This document shows positions 17,542 to 26,028 of a DNA stretch of 64,000 nt, piece by piece. Source of the stretch: Pseudomaricurvus hydrocarbonicus (GTDB lineage Bacteria > Pseudomonadota > Gammaproteobacteria > Pseudomonadales > Cellvibrionaceae); NCBI RefSeq assembly GCF_011602365.1, contig NZ_JAAONZ010000004.1, forward strand, positions 1-64,000, in the 5' to 3' direction. A program made the position numbers and the translations under genes. The notes beneath the pieces are model-generated. The model was not told where the DNA came from and did no database searches. It saw nothing but the letters and a program-made list of their open reading frames with translations. Each line of letters begins with the position of its first letter. Within the stretch, counting starts at the first letter, position 1.

Positions 17542-18375
17542 TTAAATGATACCGCGCGTCTGGCTTTTCAGTTGAAGCTGTTGGGCAATCCCGGCGCAGG
17601 CATCGATATAGTCGACACCGCGCAGGCGCCGGATGCGAGCCTTTTGTTGTTCAAACCAATTGCTGCAAAAGGCGAGTTCAACCGAGTTGTTTAGCGTGTG
17701 GTGCGCTGTGGGGTGGTCGTCTTCAATGAGCAGCCAGTGGACCGGTAGGTTCTCAATTCGATACTCCAGTCCTGAGTCCAATAAGGCTTCGAATAAGTTC
17801 TTCAATGCCGGGTCGCGCTTTTCCATGGAATAGTTAATGACCTGGGCGCCCTTATTCTGCAGCGCCTCTTTGGCCGCTGTTGGGGAGAGTGCGCGCACGG
17901 CAAGGTACTTTGTTCTTCCTTCCGGGGTTTCCTCCGTCGGAGCTCTCTCTGGTTGTGGTGTTAAATGCCGCGTCGCAGCTGCTTGTTTGACGGCTTCGAT
18001 GGTTTTGACCGTTGTTTCGGGTTCGATTTTGGCTTTGGCTTTGGCTTTGGCTTTGGCTTTGGCTTTGGCTTTGGCTTTGGCGTTGGTTGTGGGTGACGAT
18101 GGGTGGGCTGTTATGGGTGAGGCTTCGGGTTTTGGGACGGCTGGCGACTCAATCAGCAAGTCAATAGATTGCTGCAGGGCGGGCTTGGCCGTTTCTGCTT
18201 TTGCGGCGTGCGACCTCTTGTGGGTGGCGCGCTGCTTGGCTGTTTGAGCGGTGCGTTCGGCTCTTGCCTTTGGCGTGGATGGGGTGGCTGAGGCTCTCGC
18301 TTCGGGTGCGGAGCCAAACAGGTCGAGGTTTTCCTGAAGGACATTAATTTCATTGTTGGTCAGAAATTTTGACAT
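17542..18375 (-). CDS. Uncharacterised protein with Ala-Lys repeat linker
   Basis: I do not recognise this 277-residue protein. It has three parts: a low-complexity, Ala/Thr/Lys/Pro-rich N-terminal half (about 15-150) containing nine Ala-Lys dipeptides in a row near residues 99-116; a short acidic/Pro linker; and a C-terminal folded-looking domain (about 155-270) with patterned hydrophobics, YLAVRALSPTAAKEAL, LPVHWLLIEDDHP, and FCSNWFEQQKARIRRLRG. There is no signal peptide or membrane helix. The basic linker suggests contact with nucleic acid or acidic protein partners, but that is inference. It sits between cti and maf on the same strand with its own spacer. The ATG at 18375 lacks a good Shine-Dalgarno. 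The frame is long and non-random, so a real gene is likely. Confidence 0.7.
   Translation of the reverse strand: MSKFLTNNEINVLQENLDLFGSAPEARASATPSTPKARAERTAQTAKQRATHKRSHAAKAETAKPALQQSIDLLIESPAVPKPEASPITAHPSSPTTNAKAKAKAKAKAKAKAKAKIEPETTVKTIEAVKQAAATRHLTPQPERAPTEETPEGRTKYLAVRALSPTAAKEALQNKGAQVINYSMEKRDPALKNLFEALLDSGLEYRIENLPVHWLLIEDDHPTAHHTLNNSVELAFCSNWFEQQKARIRRLRGVDYIDACAGIAQQLQLKSQTRGII
18031..18078. repeat. (GGCTTT)8 hexanucleotide microsatellite
   Basis: Eight perfect GGCTTT copies occupy 18031-18078 inside the coding region above, where they are read on the minus strand as alternating Ala-Lys codons. Six-base units preserve frame, so copy-number slippage would change only linker length. 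Confidence 0.95.
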
Positions 18376-18719
18376 GGGGTCAGTGTCTTTCTCGGTGCTG
18401 TTGTTGGTGTTGGGCGGTCATGGCTAAAGGTCGGCTGCTGGATGGCATTGAGCTGTGTCTGCGGTGTTGAGCGCGCCTTGATGTAAAATTCTGCTATTAA
18501 TCCTTGGCCCACCTAATTTAAAGCGCAACACGGCTTAAGGTGTTTAATGTTCAGCATGGGCTGATTGGTTGCCCGGGTTCTTTCAAGGCTCGATCCAGGG
18601 GCGGGGGATTCTACTTAAAAGAGCCTGACTGACCAAGAGCAAGATGTGTCATTTTCATAAAATGTCTGATGTGTCTTGCCATTTGTTGATGTTGTTTTGT
18701 GCTGACCCTCTCCGGTGAG
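18376..18719. other. Spacer between maf and the Ala-Lys-repeat gene
   Basis: About 340 bp with no credible gene, terminator or RNA. It must contain the promoter of the 17542-18375 gene unless that gene is read through from maf. No matching -35/-10 pair was convincing. Confidence 0.4.
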
Positions 18720-19304
18720 TCATTGCCGGAGGACGTCGATCCCTTCATTAAGCAGCAGGTGTGTGAGTTGAATCAGTGGGAGCCCGATCAGGCTGTTGGG
18801 GTCATCGCCGCGGATGTATTCGAACAATGCAATGCCGAGACCTTCTGACTTGAAGCTGCCAGCGCAGTCATAAGGGGCTTCTTTGCGCAGGTAGGCGTCA
18901 ATCTGGGGCTGCGTCAGTTGGCGGAATTTCACTTCATAGCATGAGCTGGCGTATTGCATGGTGGCGGTGGCGCTATTGAAAAGAGCCACGCCCGTATGAA
19001 AGTGCAGGGTGTTGCCACTGGCCGCCTGGAGTTGCTGGCAAGCCCGCTGGTGATTGCCGGGTTTACCAATGGGTATGCCGTTCAGTTCGGCGACCTGGTC
19101 AGAGCCGATGATTAAATGGTTGGGGAAGCGCTCTTTGAGTGCCCTGGCTTTCGTTTCAGACAGTCTTTGGGCGATACTGTTGGGGCTTTCGCCGGTGTGG
19201 GGTTGCTCGTCAATGTCTGGACTGGCGGCCACGAACGTAAGTCCAAGTTTTTCAAGAAGTTGCTGACGATATCTAGAACTGGATGCAAGGACAATATGGC
19301 TCAT
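18720..19304 (-). CDS. maf: Maf-family nucleoside triphosphate pyrophosphatase (YceF type)
   Basis: A 194-residue cytoplasmic enzyme that hydrolyses non-canonical nucleotides; the YceF subgroup prefers 7-methyl-GTP. The N-terminal LASSSRYRQQLLEKLGL is the Maf phosphate-binding loop, GSDQVAELNG (about 67-76) holds the catalytic aspartate, and SFKSEGLGIALFEYIRGDDPNSLIGLPL is the substrate region. Position supports YceF rather than YhdE: it diverges from yceD-rpmF-plsX as in E. coli and Pseudomonas. Confidence 0.94.
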   Translation of the reverse strand: MSHIVLASSSRYRQQLLEKLGLTFVAASPDIDEQPHTGESPNSIAQRLSETKARALKERFPNHLIIGSDQVAELNGIPIGKPGNHQRACQQLQAASGNTLHFHTGVALFNSATATMQYASSCYEVKFRQLTQPQIDAYLRKEAPYDCAGSFKSEGLGIALFEYIRGDDPNSLIGLPLIQLTHLLLNEGIDVLRQ

Positions 19305-19352
19305 AAATCACACATTTTTAAGGCGAGGTGTGTATTTTAATTATTTCGGTGA

Positions 19353-19368
19353 GAAATTGTGTAATTTC
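19353..19368. promoter_or_regulatory. Inverted repeat in the maf/yceD divergent region
   Basis: GAAATT (19353-19358) and AATTTC (19363-19368) form a perfect dyad around GTGT, 25 bp upstream of the yceD -35 box. It could be a regulator site or chance in an AT-rich promoter region. Confidence 0.3.
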
Positions 19369-19392
19369 ATACAGTTATCTGGTGATTTTTCT

Positions 19393-19421
19393 TTGACAGC
19401 GGGGGGCTGACTCCCTAAAAT
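19393..19421 (+). promoter_or_regulatory. Strong sigma-70 promoter of yceD-rpmF
   Basis: A consensus -35 TTGACA (19393-19398), 17-bp spacer and TAAAAT (19416-19421). The expected transcription start is about 19428, only 3 nt before the yceD ATG, so the mRNA would be leaderless or nearly so. Confidence 0.8.
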
Positions 19422-19430
19422 TGCGCGCTT

Positions 19431-19967
19431 ATGTCAAGTACCCCCTTAAATACTCAGTTGCCGCGTTATATCGATCCGCGGAAATTTGCCCAGCAAGGGC
19501 TTGGTTTGGAAGGCAATATTGCCGTTTCCGAGCTTAGCCGTTTGATGGATGTTTCCCTTAACAATAGCGATGAAGTAAAGGTTGTACTGGAGTTCGGTGT
19601 CGATGAAGAGAGACATCGCGTGATTACGGGGCAGGCTAAGTGTGTATTAACCGTAATGTGTCAGCGATGCCTTGGGCCAACTGAAGTTCCTCTGGAAGCC
19701 GAGTTAAATCTGGCTATCGTCTGGGATGAAGAGCGGGCCAAGCAATTGCCTAAAGCCTTGGATCCTGTGATTCTGGGGGAGGGGCAGGCGGATATCTACA
19801 CGATTATCGAAGACGAATTATTGCTGAATCTGCCGATGGTGTCCTACCACGATGAGGACTGTGTTGAGCGGACCAGCTTTGGTGATGACGAGGCTGAAGA
19901 GAAGGCCGAATCGTCCAATAACCCGTTTCAAGTGTTGGAGCAATTAAAGGGCTCGCCGAAATCCTGA
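19431..19967 (+). CDS. yceD: YceD/DUF177 large ribosomal RNA accumulation protein
   Basis: A 178-residue DUF177 protein; in E. coli and plants this family supports 23S rRNA accumulation or processing. The conserved cysteine motif VMCQRCLGPTEVPLEAEL lies near residues 70-87, and the acidic tail (DDEAEEKAE) leads to NPFQVLEQLKG at the end. The ATG at 19431 has no Shine-Dalgarno and sits 9 bp after the -10 box, suggesting leaderless translation. rpmF follows after 42 nt, the universal yceD-rpmF pair. Confidence 0.93.
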   Translation: MSSTPLNTQLPRYIDPRKFAQQGLGLEGNIAVSELSRLMDVSLNNSDEVKVVLEFGVDEERHRVITGQAKCVLTVMCQRCLGPTEVPLEAELNLAIVWDEERAKQLPKALDPVILGEGQADIYTIIEDELLLNLPMVSYHDEDCVERTSFGDDEAEEKAESSNNPFQVLEQLKGSPKS

Positions 19968-20009
19968 GGCGCCCCGGTTCCGGCGAACTTTGAGCAATAG
20001 GAGTCAATA

Positions 20010-20192
20010 ATGGCCGTTCAAAAAAGTAAGAAAACCCGTTCCAGACGTGGCATGCGCCGCTCACACGACGCTCTGTCCGGACCGACTTTGTCTGTAGATC
20101 CTACCAGCGGTGAGAAGCACCTGCGTCACAATGTGACTGCAGACGGTTTCTACAAAGGCCGTAAAGTAGTTGATACCGGTAGCGACGATTAA
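20010..20192 (+). CDS. rpmF: 50S ribosomal protein L32
   Basis: A 60-residue basic ribosomal protein: [20 protein letters not shown] at the start and [14 protein letters not shown] near the end. It lacks the four zinc-binding cysteines seen in some L32 forms, so it is the zinc-independent type usual in gammaproteobacteria. AGGAG lies 7 nt before the ATG. Cotranscribed with yceD upstream and plsX downstream, linking ribosome and phospholipid synthesis. Confidence 0.98.
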   Translation: MAVQKSKKTRSRRGMRRSHDALSGPTLSVDPTSGEKHLRHNVTADGFYKGRKVVDTGSDD

Positions 20193-20207
20193 TTCGGATT
20201 AATTCGT

Positions 20208-21200
20208 TTGCCAGCTCAGCTGACTCTTGCAGTTGATCTTATGGGCGGGGACTTAGGTCCCCGTTCTACGTTACCTGCCGCACTAAACTTCGCTCAAGCC
20301 AATCCTGAACTGGCCATCATCCTCGTCGGCGAAGCATCCACAGCTCCCTCTTCATTGCCCGATAACGTTCACTTTGTCGTCTCGACACAAGTGGTTAGCA
20401 TGTCGGATAAACCCGCCTATGCCTTACGCAATAAGCAGGATTCTTCCATGTGGAAAGCCATAGATCTGGTTGCCCGAGGGGAGGCTCAGGCTTGCATCAG
20501 TGCCGGCAATACGGGTGCATTGATGGCCATGGGCAAGTACCTTCTAAAAACCTTTCCTGGCATAGATCGGCCGGCCATATGCAAGGCAGTTCCTACGGCT
20601 AAGGGGGCCAGTTATGTGCTCGATCTGGGGGCGAACGTCGATTGCACCTCCGAGCAATTGGTCCAGTTTGCGTTGATGGGCAGTGTCCTGGCGGAAACGG
20701 CCGGTGTCAGCTCACCATCTGTGGGTTTGCTGAATATAGGCTCGGAAGATATCAAGGGAAATGAGCAGATTCGTCTGGCTTCGGCGTTGCTTGAGTCAAA
20801 TGACCACTTGAATTACGTTGGCTACATTGAGGGGGATGGGATCTTCACGGGCGCGGCAGATGTGGTGGTTTGTGATGGTTTTGTGGGCAATGTGGCGTTG
20901 AAAGTGAGCGAAGGGGTGGCCCGTTTGCTGGCCTCGTATTTGCGGGAATTGCTGGAGGGTGGCTTTTGGAATCGACTGGTTGGCCAGATTGCCCGTCCTT
21001 TGTTGCTAAAATGGCATACCAAATTTGACCCTGCCCGTTATAATGGCGCGAGCTTCCTTGGTTTACAGGGGGTGGTGGTTAAAAGCCACGGCTCGGTTGA
21101 TGCAAAGGGGTTCGAGTGTGCTCTGGCGGTGGCCAAAGAGCAGGCGGCGGGAGATATACCGAATAAAATCAATCATCAAATAGCCGATTGTCTCCATTAA
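20208..21200 (+). CDS. plsX: Phosphate acyltransferase PlsX
   Basis: A 330-residue enzyme that converts acyl-ACP to acyl-phosphate, the first step of the PlsX/PlsY phospholipid route. The N-terminal LTLAVDLMGGDLGP, then CISAGNTGALMAMGKY and GFVGNVALKVSEG, match the family across its length. The only sensible start is TTG at 20208, 15 nt after rpmF, with no good Shine-Dalgarno; translation may depend on coupling. In most relatives fabH comes next, but here fabD follows after 155 bp. Confidence 0.95.
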   Translation: MPAQLTLAVDLMGGDLGPRSTLPAALNFAQANPELAIILVGEASTAPSSLPDNVHFVVSTQVVSMSDKPAYALRNKQDSSMWKAIDLVARGEAQACISAGNTGALMAMGKYLLKTFPGIDRPAICKAVPTAKGASYVLDLGANVDCTSEQLVQFALMGSVLAETAGVSSPSVGLLNIGSEDIKGNEQIRLASALLESNDHLNYVGYIEGDGIFTGAADVVVCDGFVGNVALKVSEGVARLLASYLRELLEGGFWNRLVGQIARPLLLKWHTKFDPARYNGASFLGLQGVVVKSHGSVDAKGFECALAVAKEQAAGDIPNKINHQIADCLH

Positions 21201-21355
21201 TCTGAGGAGTTTACGGCTGGGTTGGTGTGAGATGACTCTGAATGAGCTTGCTTCAAAGGGGCAGGTTTGTCACAAAATAAAGAATAAGGTGCGTCGATTG
21301 GTTTCTCGCGCATTACAATGGAATTTTAAAATTTATGTCAATTGAGGCTTCTAGT

Positions 21356-22306
21356 ATGGTTTCTACTGTGAATGAACAGCTTGCATTTGTTTTTCCTGGG
21401 CAGGGCTCGCAGAAAGTAGGAATGTTGGCTGAGTTGGCGGAGCAGTTTCCTGTCATTGAAGAAACGTTTTCACAAGCCTCGGCTGTCCTGGGCTATGACC
21501 TGTGGCAACTGGTGCAAAATGGTCCGCAAGAAGAGCTGAATCTCACCGAGCGGACTCAGCCAATGCTGCTGACCGCCAGTGTGGCTCTGTATCGCGTTTG
21601 GTCTGACAAAGGCGGCCAGCAGCCCGTTTTGATGGCCGGACACAGTCTGGGTGAGTGGTCCGCACTGGTGTGTTCCGGGGTTGTGGCGTTTGAGGACGCG
21701 GTTAAGCTGGTGCAGCTGCGCGGTAAATATATGCAGCAAGCCGTTCCGGCGGGTGTGGGGGCGATGGCGGCCATTATTGGTTTGGACGACGAGGCTATTA
21801 ATGCGGCGTGTGCCGCTGCAGCCGGTGACGAGGTGGTGGCTGCGGTAAACTTTAACTCGCCCGGCCAGGTGGTTATTGCGGGTCATGCCGCGGCGGTTGA
21901 ACGCGCCATTGAAGGCTGTAAAGAGGCGGGCGCCAAGCGAGCCCTGCCCCTGCCGGTGAGCGCTCCATTCCATACGTCCTTGATGCAGCCGGCTGCCGAT
22001 AATCTGGCCGACCAGATCCTGGCAACGACTTTTTCAGAGCCGACGGTACCGGTTGTGCATAACGTGAATGCGAAAACCGAGACGGATCCGGAAAAAATTA
22101 AGACTTTAATGATTGAGCAGATTTACACGCCGGTACTATGGGTAGATTGCACCCTGGCTTTGGTTAAGGCGGGTGTAACGCAGGTTGTTGAGTGTGGTCC
22201 TGGCAAGGTATTGTCGGGCTTGTGTCGTCGTATCGATAAGGGATTGTCCGCATTTTCGACGGAAACCCCGGCTGATCTGGACAAAGCTTTGGCTGAGTTG
22301 TCGTAA
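21356..22306 (+). CDS. fabD: Malonyl-CoA:ACP transacylase
   Basis: A 316-residue enzyme that loads malonyl onto acyl carrier protein for fatty acid elongation. FVFPGQGSQKVGML at the N-terminus, nucleophile serine in AGHSLGEWSAL (near residue 97), SAPFHTSLM with the catalytic histidine, and ECGPGKVLSGL are present. The ATG at 21356 is preferred because GAGG at 21344-21347 lies 8 nt upstream; an ATG at 21335 would add seven residues. It heads fabD-fabG-acpP-fabF. Confidence 0.96.
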   Translation: MVSTVNEQLAFVFPGQGSQKVGMLAELAEQFPVIEETFSQASAVLGYDLWQLVQNGPQEELNLTERTQPMLLTASVALYRVWSDKGGQQPVLMAGHSLGEWSALVCSGVVAFEDAVKLVQLRGKYMQQAVPAGVGAMAAIIGLDDEAINAACAAAAGDEVVAAVNFNSPGQVVIAGHAAAVERAIEGCKEAGAKRALPLPVSAPFHTSLMQPAADNLADQILATTFSEPTVPVVHNVNAKTETDPEKIKTLMIEQIYTPVLWVDCTLALVKAGVTQVVECGPGKVLSGLCRRIDKGLSAFSTETPADLDKALAELS

Positions 22307-22544
22307 ATAGGCTAAGTTGTTCGAGGGCGTTCATCGAATACGCTGGTTTGTTATTTTAAGCTGTTGTGCGCTGGCGGTGACATTGCTGGGTAGAGACGGT
22401 TGATTTATAAATGACTGTCCTGTGCTTAAGAGCTGCTATTGTGCTGTGACGTCTGGGACAGACAGAAAGGGTGCTGCACGAGTTGGCATCGCTGATATGG
22501 GTAGATCTTGCCTCGGTAAGTATGATTGAAGGAATGAATTGTCT

Positions 22545-23288
22545 ATGAGTGTTAATGGTAAGGTCGCTTTGGTAACAGGTGCCAGTCGTGGAATTGGCGC
22601 TGCGATTGCAGATCATCTGGGCGCAGAAGGTGCTGTTGTTGTGGGCACGGCAACCAGTGAATCTGGTGCGGAAAAAATCACAGCTCGCTTTGCCGAAAAA
22701 GGCATCAAGGGCGTTGGCAAGGTTCTGGATGTGGCGGATGCTGATTCTGTGGCCACCTTGTTGAAAGAGGTGCAGGCGGATTTTGGGGCGCCGGCGATTC
22801 TGGTTAACAATGCGGGAATTACAAAAGATAACCTCCTGATGCGCATGAGCGATGATGAGTGGTTTGACGTGATCAACACCAATCTCAGTGCGATCTATCG
22901 TTTAAGCAAGGGCTGTCTGCGCGGCATGATGAAGGCTCGCTGGGGGCGCATCATCAATATCAGTTCTGTGGTTGGCTCCATGGGAAATGCCGGCCAGTCT
23001 AACTATGCCGCAACCAAAGCGGGTGTTGCCGGTTTTGCTCGAGCCCTGGCCAAAGAGGTTGGCTCTCGCGGCATTACGGTGAATACCGTGGCGCCTGGCT
23101 TTATTGATACGGACATGACGAAAGAGTTGTCTGAAGAGCAAAAAGAGTTGATGCTGTCACAGATTGCCCTTGGGCGATTGGGGCAGCCGGAAGAGATTGC
23201 TGCGGTAGTGGGCTTTCTGGCAAGCGACGCCGGGGGCTATATTACGGGTGATACGCTGCACGTAAATGGCGGCATGTATATGGCGTAA
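22545..23288 (+). CDS. fabG: 3-oxoacyl-ACP reductase FabG
   Basis: A 247-residue NADPH-dependent short-chain dehydrogenase that reduces 3-oxoacyl-ACP. The cofactor loop TGASRGIG, NNAG, and the catalytic Ser-Tyr-Lys set in ISSVVGSMGNAGQSNYAATK are intact. The ATG at 22545 and a TTG at 22539 are both in frame; AAGGA at 22529-22533 lies 11 or 5 nt away, so the exact start is uncertain by two residues. A 238-bp spacer separates it from fabD, longer than usual for this operon. Confidence 0.96.
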   Translation: MSVNGKVALVTGASRGIGAAIADHLGAEGAVVVGTATSESGAEKITARFAEKGIKGVGKVLDVADADSVATLLKEVQADFGAPAILVNNAGITKDNLLMRMSDDEWFDVINTNLSAIYRLSKGCLRGMMKARWGRIINISSVVGSMGNAGQSNYAATKAGVAGFARALAKEVGSRGITVNTVAPGFIDTDMTKELSEEQKELMLSQIALGRLGQPEEIAAVVGFLASDAGGYITGDTLHVNGGMYMA

Positions 23289-23343
23289 CTCTTTGTTTTT
23301 GCGAACATTTTCTCGTATTAACAAAGATTTTTAAGCGGATGCG

Positions 23344-23371
23344 TTACAACGTGGGAAATTCGATGTAGAAT
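23344..23371 (+). promoter_or_regulatory. Probable acpP promoter
   Basis: TTACAA (23344-23349) and TAGAAT (23366-23371) with a 16-bp spacer, followed by GC-rich TGCCCC. The position, about 100 bp before acpP, fits a separate strong promoter for this abundant protein. Confidence 0.5.
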
Positions 23372-23471
23372 GCCCCTTTAAGTTGTTTGTCCAAATTATT
23401 AGGGTTGTCTCCTGTTTGGGGAGCAATTCAAACTGCGAACTATTTATTTCAATTAGGAGTTGAAAATCACT

Positions 23472-23708
23472 ATGAGCAGCATTGAAGAGCGCGTAAAAAA
23501 GATCGTTGCAGAGCAACTGGGCGTTAAAGAAGAAGAAGTAAAAAACGAAGCCTCTTTCGTTGAAGATCTGGGCGCTGACTCTCTGGATACTGTAGAGCTG
23601 GTTATGGCTCTGGAAGAAGAATTCGAAACTGAAATTCCTGACGAAGAAGCTGAAAAGATCACTACCGTTCAGCTGGCTATTGATTACGTAAACTCTAACC
23701 TGGGTTAA
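23472..23708 (+). CDS. acpP: Acyl carrier protein
   Basis: A 78-residue acidic protein that carries growing acyl chains. Ser37 in [18 protein letters not shown] takes the 4'-phosphopantetheine arm. ATG 23472 is the true start ([10 protein letters not shown]), with AGGAGT at 23455-23460; the frame is open upstream to 23460. Codon choice is biased to a few codons (CTG, GAA, GTT/GTA), more so than in neighbouring genes, as expected for very high expression. It has its own promoter and a terminator at 23769-23800. Confidence 0.99.
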   Translation: MSSIEERVKKIVAEQLGVKEEEVKNEASFVEDLGADSLDTVELVMALEEEFETEIPDEEAEKITTVQLAIDYVNSNLG

Positions 23709-23739
23709 TCCCCTGTTAGCGGCTGATCGTAAAGCCAAT

Positions 23740-23761
23740 CGTTTCAAACAGGTTTGAAACG
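23740..23761 (+). other. Perfect 10-bp inverted repeat after acpP
   Basis: CGTTTCAAAC (23740-23749) and GTTTGAAACG (23752-23761) are perfect arms around a 2-nt centre. A third GTTTCAA follows at once, allowing an alternative pairing. With no U tract it is either a DNA-binding dyad or an mRNA-stabilising stem upstream of the true terminator. Confidence 0.6.
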
Positions 23762-23768
23762 TTTCAAG

Positions 23769-23805
23769 AAAGCCGTTCTATTGCAAGATAGTGCGGCTTT
23801 TCTGT
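23769..23805 (+). terminator. Rho-independent terminator of acpP
   Basis: AAAGCCG (23769-23775) pairs with CGGCTTT (23794-23800), with an inner CTAT/ATAG stem, followed by TCTGTGTTTG. The U tract is imperfect, so partial read-through into fabF is plausible. Confidence 0.65.
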
Positions 23806-23917
23806 GTTTGCCCTATAAAAATTGATTAAAATTTCTTGGTGTTTCAGGGTGATGATCAGCACCCATGCTCAGTGAAAATATTTCATTGAGGTTGTCCGAG
23901 AATCGTAAGGAGGCTGT

Positions 23918-25159
23918 GTGTCGCGTCGTAGAGTAGTTGTAACGGGTCTTGGAATGGTAACGCCACTGGGTAATGATGTGGCCTCTACCTGGAAAGGCAT
24001 TCTCGAGGGTCGCAGTGGTGCTACCCCCATTCAAGCCTTCGATGTATCGGCTTTTACAACCCGGTTCAGTGCCCCGGTTAAAGATTTTACGGTTGAACCT
24101 TATTTGCCGGTCAAAGACGCACGGAAAATGGATCCATTTATTCAGTATGGAATGGTCGCCGGCATTCAGGCATTTGAAGATTCAGGTCTTGAAATCACCG
24201 AAGAGAATGCCTGTCGCATCGGCGCTGCTATAGGTGCAGGTATTGGCGGCATTGGTTCTATTGAAGACGGCACACACATTATTGATACCAAGGGGCCTCG
24301 AAGAATTTCTCCGTTTTTTGTACCAGGTGCCATTATTAACATGATTTCTGGCAACCTGAGCATAAAGTACGGCCTAAAGGGGCCGAACATCTCTGTCGTT
24401 ACGGCATGTACCACCGGTACGCATAATATCGGCCTGGCGGCACGGATGATCCAGTATGGCGAAGCGGATGCCATGGTCGCCGGCGGTGCTGAAATGGCCT
24501 GTACCCCAGTGGGGCTGGGAGGCTTCGCAGCCGCCCGCGCGCTGTCTACCCGCAACGAGGATCCCCAGGCGGCCAGCCGGCCGTGGGACAAGGATCGTGA
24601 TGGTTTTGTGCTTGGCGACGGTGCCGGTGTGGTGGTGCTCGAAGAGTATGAAATGGCTAAAGCCCGCGGCGCAAAAATTTATGCCGAGTTGATTGGGTTT
24701 GGCATGAGTGGTGACGCCTACCACATGACGTCACCACCCGAGAATGGTGAGGGCGCAGCTCAATCTATGCAGAACGCGATTAACGATGCCAAAATCGACG
24801 TGGCCGACATTAACTACATCAATGCTCACGGTACCTCGACGCCTGCTGGCGATGTTGCAGAATGTAAAGCGGTGAAAACCGTGATGGGCTCATCGGCCGG
24901 TGAAGTGGCCGTCAGCTCCACTAAATCGATGATTGGGCATTTGCTGGGTGCTGCGGGCAGTGTTGAGGCGATATTCAGTATATTGTCGATCCGCGATCAG
25001 GTCGCGCCCCCCACGATTAACCTGGATAATCCCGATGAAGGGTGTGATCTCAACTTTGTGCCTCACATTGCGCAAGAACGTAAAATTGAAGCCGCATTGA
25101 GCAATTCATTTGGTTTCGGCGGCACCAATGGTTCTTTGCTGTTCCGCAAATTACCTTAA
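23918..25159 (+). CDS. fabF: 3-oxoacyl-ACP synthase II
   Basis: A 413-residue condensing enzyme that extends acyl-ACP with malonyl-ACP and is needed for cis-vaccenate formation. The Cys-His-His triad lies in [25 protein letters not shown] and [12 protein letters not shown]. The GTG at 23918 follows AAGGAGG at 23907-23913. It is followed by pabC after 41 bp, as in E. coli. Confidence 0.97.
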   Translation: MSRRRVVVTGLGMVTPLGNDVASTWKGILEGRSGATPIQAFDVSAFTTRFSAPVKDFTVEPYLPVKDARKMDPFIQYGMVAGIQAFEDSGLEITEENACRIGAAIGAGIGGIGSIEDGTHIIDTKGPRRISPFFVPGAIINMISGNLSIKYGLKGPNISVVTACTTGTHNIGLAARMIQYGEADAMVAGGAEMACTPVGLGGFAAARALSTRNEDPQAASRPWDKDRDGFVLGDGAGVVVLEEYEMAKARGAKIYAELIGFGMSGDAYHMTSPPENGEGAAQSMQNAINDAKIDVADINYINAHGTSTPAGDVAECKAVKTVMGSSAGEVAVSSTKSMIGHLLGAAGSVEAIFSILSIRDQVAPPTINLDNPDEGCDLNFVPHIAQERKIEAALSNSFGFGGTNGSLLFRKLP

Positions 25160-25200
25160 TCAGTCATGACGCCGGGGGCAGGGCCCTGGCGTCGCTAAGC

Positions 25201-26028
25201 ATGACGGTTATTTCTGTTAACGGGCAGCTTGGCCCGTCAGTTTCTGCCCTTGATCGCGGTCTGGCCTTTGGTGATGGCGTGTTCGAATCCATGCGCCTGC
25301 TCAAGGGGCAGCTTCCGCTGTGGTCTTATCATCGCTCGCGTCTGGTGGAGGGGTGTCAGCGCTTAAGTATCCCGGTTGATATAACATCGGTGGAAAACTG
25401 GGTGCAAAAATTAATTTCAGATGCGGCCGCTGAAAAAGCCGAGGGCGTCCTCAAAATAATCGTCACTCGGGGTGCCGGTGGTCGGGGCTACGGTATTGAT
25501 CCAACGCTGGTGCCGACGGTTGTCTGTAGTTTGCATCCGCCTCCACCGGCCTTGTCCCGGCAGCCTGTCAATTTACATTTGTGTCAGCAGCGTTTATCCA
25601 TCAACCCCGTATTGGCAGAAATCAAACACCTCAATCGCCTCGAAAACATCTTGTTAAAGGCAGAATGCCAGAAGGCCGGTTTTGAGGACGGATTAGTGAT
25701 GGATGCTGATGAGCGGGTCGTTGAAACCACCAGCAGTAATGTGTTCTTGGAACGCGATGGCCAGCTCTATACTCCAAGCCTGAAAAATTGTGGTGTTGAT
25801 GGGGTGATGCGCCGTTTCATCATCAACGAGCTTTTGCCGGTGTTGAACATTAATGTCGAGATTGCCGCTATTGATTTAACGAGCTTGCCGACGTTTAACT
25901 CGGTATTTGTTTGCAACAGCGTTCGCGGCATTGTTGAAGTGTCAAAAATAGGTGATGTCATTTTTTCACCTGGTGAGGTTATTGATCAACTTCAACGGGT
26001 ACTGTCAGAGAGTCGATTTGGTTCATGA
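25201..26028 (+). CDS. pabC: Aminodeoxychorismate lyase
   Basis: A 275-residue PLP enzyme of fold type IV that cleaves 4-amino-4-deoxychorismate to p-aminobenzoate and pyruvate in folate synthesis. ALDRGLAFGDGVFES at the N-terminus, the PLP lysine in EIKHLNRLEN, and ETTSSNVF are typical. The stop overlaps the mltG start by 4 bp (ATGA), so the two are coupled. Its partner subunit gene pabB is also in this window, at 46207-47649. Confidence 0.95.
   Translation: MTVISVNGQLGPSVSALDRGLAFGDGVFESMRLLKGQLPLWSYHRSRLVEGCQRLSIPVDITSVENWVQKLISDAAAEKAEGVLKIIVTRGAGGRGYGIDPTLVPTVVCSLHPPPPALSRQPVNLHLCQQRLSINPVLAEIKHLNRLENILLKAECQKAGFEDGLVMDADERVVETTSSNVFLERDGQLYTPSLKNCGVDGVMRRFIINELLPVLNINVEIAAIDLTSLPTFNSVFVCNSVRGIVEVSKIGDVIFSPGEVIDQLQRVLSESRFGS

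Noticed and set aside
17837-18247. A plus-strand frame with Leu-Ala repeats over the GGCTTT array
   Set aside because: Shadow of the minus-strand gene, created by the hexamer repeat.
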